The notes beneath the pieces are model-generated. The model saw only the letters and a list, made by a program, of their open reading frames with translations. It ran no database searches and was not told the DNA's origin. Shown here piece by piece: positions 62,297 to 64,000 of a DNA stretch of 64,000 bases. The position numbers and the translations under genes were made by a program. The DNA comes from VFMC01 sp963791635 (GTDB lineage Bacteria; Actinomycetota; Acidimicrobiia; Acidimicrobiales; Ilumatobacteraceae), in the NCBI GenBank assembly GCA_963791635.1, contig CAWBTC010000017.1:682001-746000 (forward strand). The letters run 5' to 3'. Each line of letters begins with the position of its first letter. The first letter of the stretch is position 1.

Positions 62297-62980
62297 TCAG
62301 CACTGCACGCTGCCCGAGCTGTCGGCCGGGGGAAGGTGGCGGAGCAGTGCCTCGGCGACACCCAGGCCCGACGCGGCCGATGTGAGCTCGACCCCGGCAG
62401 CGCGCACTGCAGCATCCGCGTTGGCGACGCCGATGGCGATCGCGGCGATCGCGAACATCGGCAGGTCGTTGGCTGCGTCGCCGATCGCAATGATTCGTTG
62501 TTGCTCCACGCCCAGCTCGGCAACCGCTGCCCGCAAGCCCGTGCCCTTGTCGCAGCCCTCGGGTGCAAGTGCGACGGACGCCTTGTTGACGACCAGGTGG
62601 CGGGAGCTGCCGGTGGCTTCGCGCACAGCCTCGACTGTCGCGATCCACGCAGCGGGCGCGCCGATCACGACGTGGCCCACGTCGAGCTCGGGGATTCCCG
62701 CGGCGAGCAGCCCGGCAACGAGGGCCGGCTCGACCGGCTCGGCGAGCAGCACCACTTCGCCGGTTGCCACATCGACCAGCACGCCGCCCTCCTCGCACAC
62801 GGCCCGATCGCACAGGCCGACCACGGTCGGCACGACGTCGTGCAGGCTCTCCCACCGCCGACCGGTGACGATGACCAGCGTGTGGCCATCGGCGCGCGCC
62901 CGCTGCAGCGCCAGTGTCGCCGCCTCCGCGACCACCCCGCTGTCGTACAGCGTGCCGTCGACGTCCACCGCGATCACCAT
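62297..62980 (-). CDS. HAD-superfamily phosphatase (Cof/HAD-IIB type)
   Basis: This 227-aa protein starts at ATG 62980 (MVIAVDVDGTLYD); GTG 62989 is three codons upstream. HAD motif I is DVDGTLYD, motif II VIVTGRRW, and the motif III/IV region is RIIAIGDAANDLPMF, where motif IV reads GDAANDLPM. The cap segment lies between. It is a phosphohydrolase of sugar phosphates. It is convergent with the debranching gene and divergent from otsA; a role in trehalose-6-phosphate dephosphorylation is possible but not shown. Confidence 0.85.
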   Translation of the reverse strand: MVIAVDVDGTLYDSGVVAEAATLALQRARADGHTLVIVTGRRWESLHDVVPTVVGLCDRAVCEEGGVLVDVATGEVVLLAEPVEPALVAGLLAAGIPELDVGHVVIGAPAAWIATVEAVREATGSSRHLVVNKASVALAPEGCDKGTGLRAAVAELGVEQQRIIAIGDAANDLPMFAIAAIAIGVANADAAVRAAGVELTSAASGLGVAEALLRHLPPADSSGSVQC

Positions 62981-63175
62981 CTTTTCCACTCTGCCGTCAT
63001 AGCGGGTTGTCGGATGGATGTGTGGTCATGGTCGAAGCGGGGCACTGGTCATCGGAGGGCGGTTGCGCGAGACTTCTCGCTGCCGCCGTTGGGTCGACCG
63101 ACGGGCAGGGAACGACCAGCACCTCACGACGAACAAGGGGCACGATGTGGTCAGTGATCTGAACGGCGGGCGGCA

Positions 63176-64000
63176 ATGAGGTCTCTCGTCGTCGCGGCAA
63201 ATCGGCTTCCTGTGGAGATCTCTGCCACCGGTGAGGTCACCCCCAGCCCCGGAGGCTTGGCCTCGGCACTCGCACAGGTTGCCGTCGCCGGCACCACCTG
63301 GGTCGGCTGGGCCGGCCCCGGTGCAGGCCGCGTTGCACCGATGTCCCTGGGCGACGCCCGTCTCCACCCTGTTGCCCTCTCGGCCGGCGAGGAGGCCAGG
63401 TACTACCAGGGCTTCTCCAACTCCGTGCTCTGGCCGCTGTTCCACGGCCGCCTGCGCCGTGAGGAGATGAACCGCGCCTGGTGGCGCACGTATCGAGCGG
63501 TCAACGAACGCTTCGCGGTCGCCATCGCCCGCGTCGCGCAGCCAAACGCCACGGTGTGGGTGCACGACTATCAGCTGCTGCTCGTGCCGAGACTGCTGCG
63601 AGCTCGGCGGCCGGATGTGCGCATCGGGCTGTTTCTCCACATCCCGTTCCCGAATGCGCAGTTGTTCTCGATGTTGCCCTGGCGACAGGAGGTGCTGTCG
63701 GGAATGCTCGGCTCGGATTTGATCGGGTTCCAGGTCGCCGACGACACGGCGAACTTCATCAGCACGGCTGAGCGCCTGCTGCACGCCACCGCAGACGGTC
63801 ACCGCCTGCGCATCGGTTCGCGCACGGTGGAGGTGGACACCTTCCCGATCTCCGTCGACTTCGCCCGCTGGGATGCGCTGGGCAACGAAGCGGCCGACGC
63901 TGCCACCGCGCTCCGTGCCGAGCTCGGGGTCGCCGCCGTCTTCCTCGGGATCGATCGGCTCGACTACACCAAGGGCATCAACCAGCGTCTGCAGGCGTTC
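63176..64000 (+). CDS. otsA: Trehalose-6-phosphate synthase (3' end outside window)
   Basis: This GT20 glycosyltransferase makes trehalose 6-phosphate from UDP- or ADP-glucose and glucose 6-phosphate. 275 residues are visible. N-terminal VVAANRLPVEIS and PGGLASAL, the acceptor site WVHDYQLLLVPRLLR, FLHIPFPNAQLFSMLPWR, LIGFQVADDTANFI and LGIDRLDYTKGINQRLQAF are all diagnostic. The start ATG is at 63176. The window ends before the donor-binding C-terminal half. Confidence 0.96.
   Translation, partial: MRSLVVAANRLPVEISATGEVTPSPGGLASALAQVAVAGTTWVGWAGPGAGRVAPMSLGDARLHPVALSAGEEARYYQGFSNSVLWPLFHGRLRREEMNRAWWRTYRAVNERFAVAIARVAQPNATVWVHDYQLLLVPRLLRARRPDVRIGLFLHIPFPNAQLFSMLPWRQEVLSGMLGSDLIGFQVADDTANFISTAERLLHATADGHRLRIGSRTVEVDTFPISVDFARWDALGNEAADAATALRAELGVAAVFLGIDRLDYTKGINQRLQAF

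Overview
The window is a high-GC (about two thirds by eye), densely coded stretch. GTG starts are frequent, ATGA and TGATG overlaps are common, and ABC, acyl-CoA synthetase, SnoaL and SDR families abound. This suits an actinobacterium. I lean towards an Ilumatobacter-like member of the Acidimicrobiia, but that is inference and no rRNA is present to test it.

The most notable content is two genes that only make sense if an in-frame TGA is read as selenocysteine. The first is an AhpD-like (carboxymuconolactone decarboxylase family) protein at 9180-9695 with a CxxU redox motif. The second is a glutathione peroxidase at 26889-27356 (minus) with the family's Sec motif. In each, the TGA is followed after 17 or 21 nt by a perfect 7-bp hairpin capped by the same GGTC loop, the layout of a bacterial SECIS element. 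No selenocysteine machinery (selA, selB, selC, selD) lies in the window.

Layout. 1-5191: MacB/FtsX-type ABC exporter and a NarL-type two-component pair. 5239-9695: class III cyclase/AAA/TPR regulator, then two AhpD-like genes, the second a selenoprotein. 9798-16338: nitroreductase, hydrolase with acyl-CoA synthetase, NMN adenylyltransferase-like gene, a repeat-rich gap, peroxiredoxin, ArsR regulator with an SRPBCC partner. 16423-20281: SLT-like protein, sigma factor/ABC-2 operon, sterol desaturase. 20333-25172: monooxygenase, nitroreductase, malonyl-CoA-type ligase, amidase, VOC and PPOX proteins. 25263-29791: SDR, hypothetical, Sec-GPx, P-type ATPase. 29899-41104: BVMO, amidohydrolase, membrane proteins, SDR-DUF2867, RecQ, CNB protein, serine hydrolase.

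A genomic island of about 9.9 kb (41301-51205) sits at the 3' end of a tRNA-Arg(CCT) gene and is bounded by a 45-bp direct repeat. It carries a tyrosine integrase with candidate arm-type sites, a DUF433/PIN-like toxin-antitoxin pair, a ribbon-helix-helix protein, an iteron-like gap, an excisionase-like HTH gene, a MobF relaxase, a secreted trypsin-like protease, and a sigma factor coupled to a membrane L,D-transpeptidase-like protein whose expected catalytic Cys is Thr. No coupling protein or type IV secretion genes are seen, so it looks mobilizable rather than self-transmissible. A decayed second integrase just outside the right end suggests an earlier insertion at the same site.

51778-59885 carries NhaA, a ClC channel remnant, a DUF1348-TetR-MOSC operon with a clear promoter/operator, an MFS exporter, a double SnoaL protein and an ABC-2 exporter operon. 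60156-64000 is carbohydrate metabolism: a debranching-type glycosidase, a HAD phosphatase and the start of trehalose-6-phosphate synthase.

Five otherwise well-conserved genes (cyclase, MatB-like ligase, P-type ATPase, SDR-DUF2867, RecQ) are each split by a +1 frameshift outside any homopolymer. Base-calling or assembly error is the first suspect. The two TGA codons differ in kind: they fall exactly on the redox position with no change of frame.
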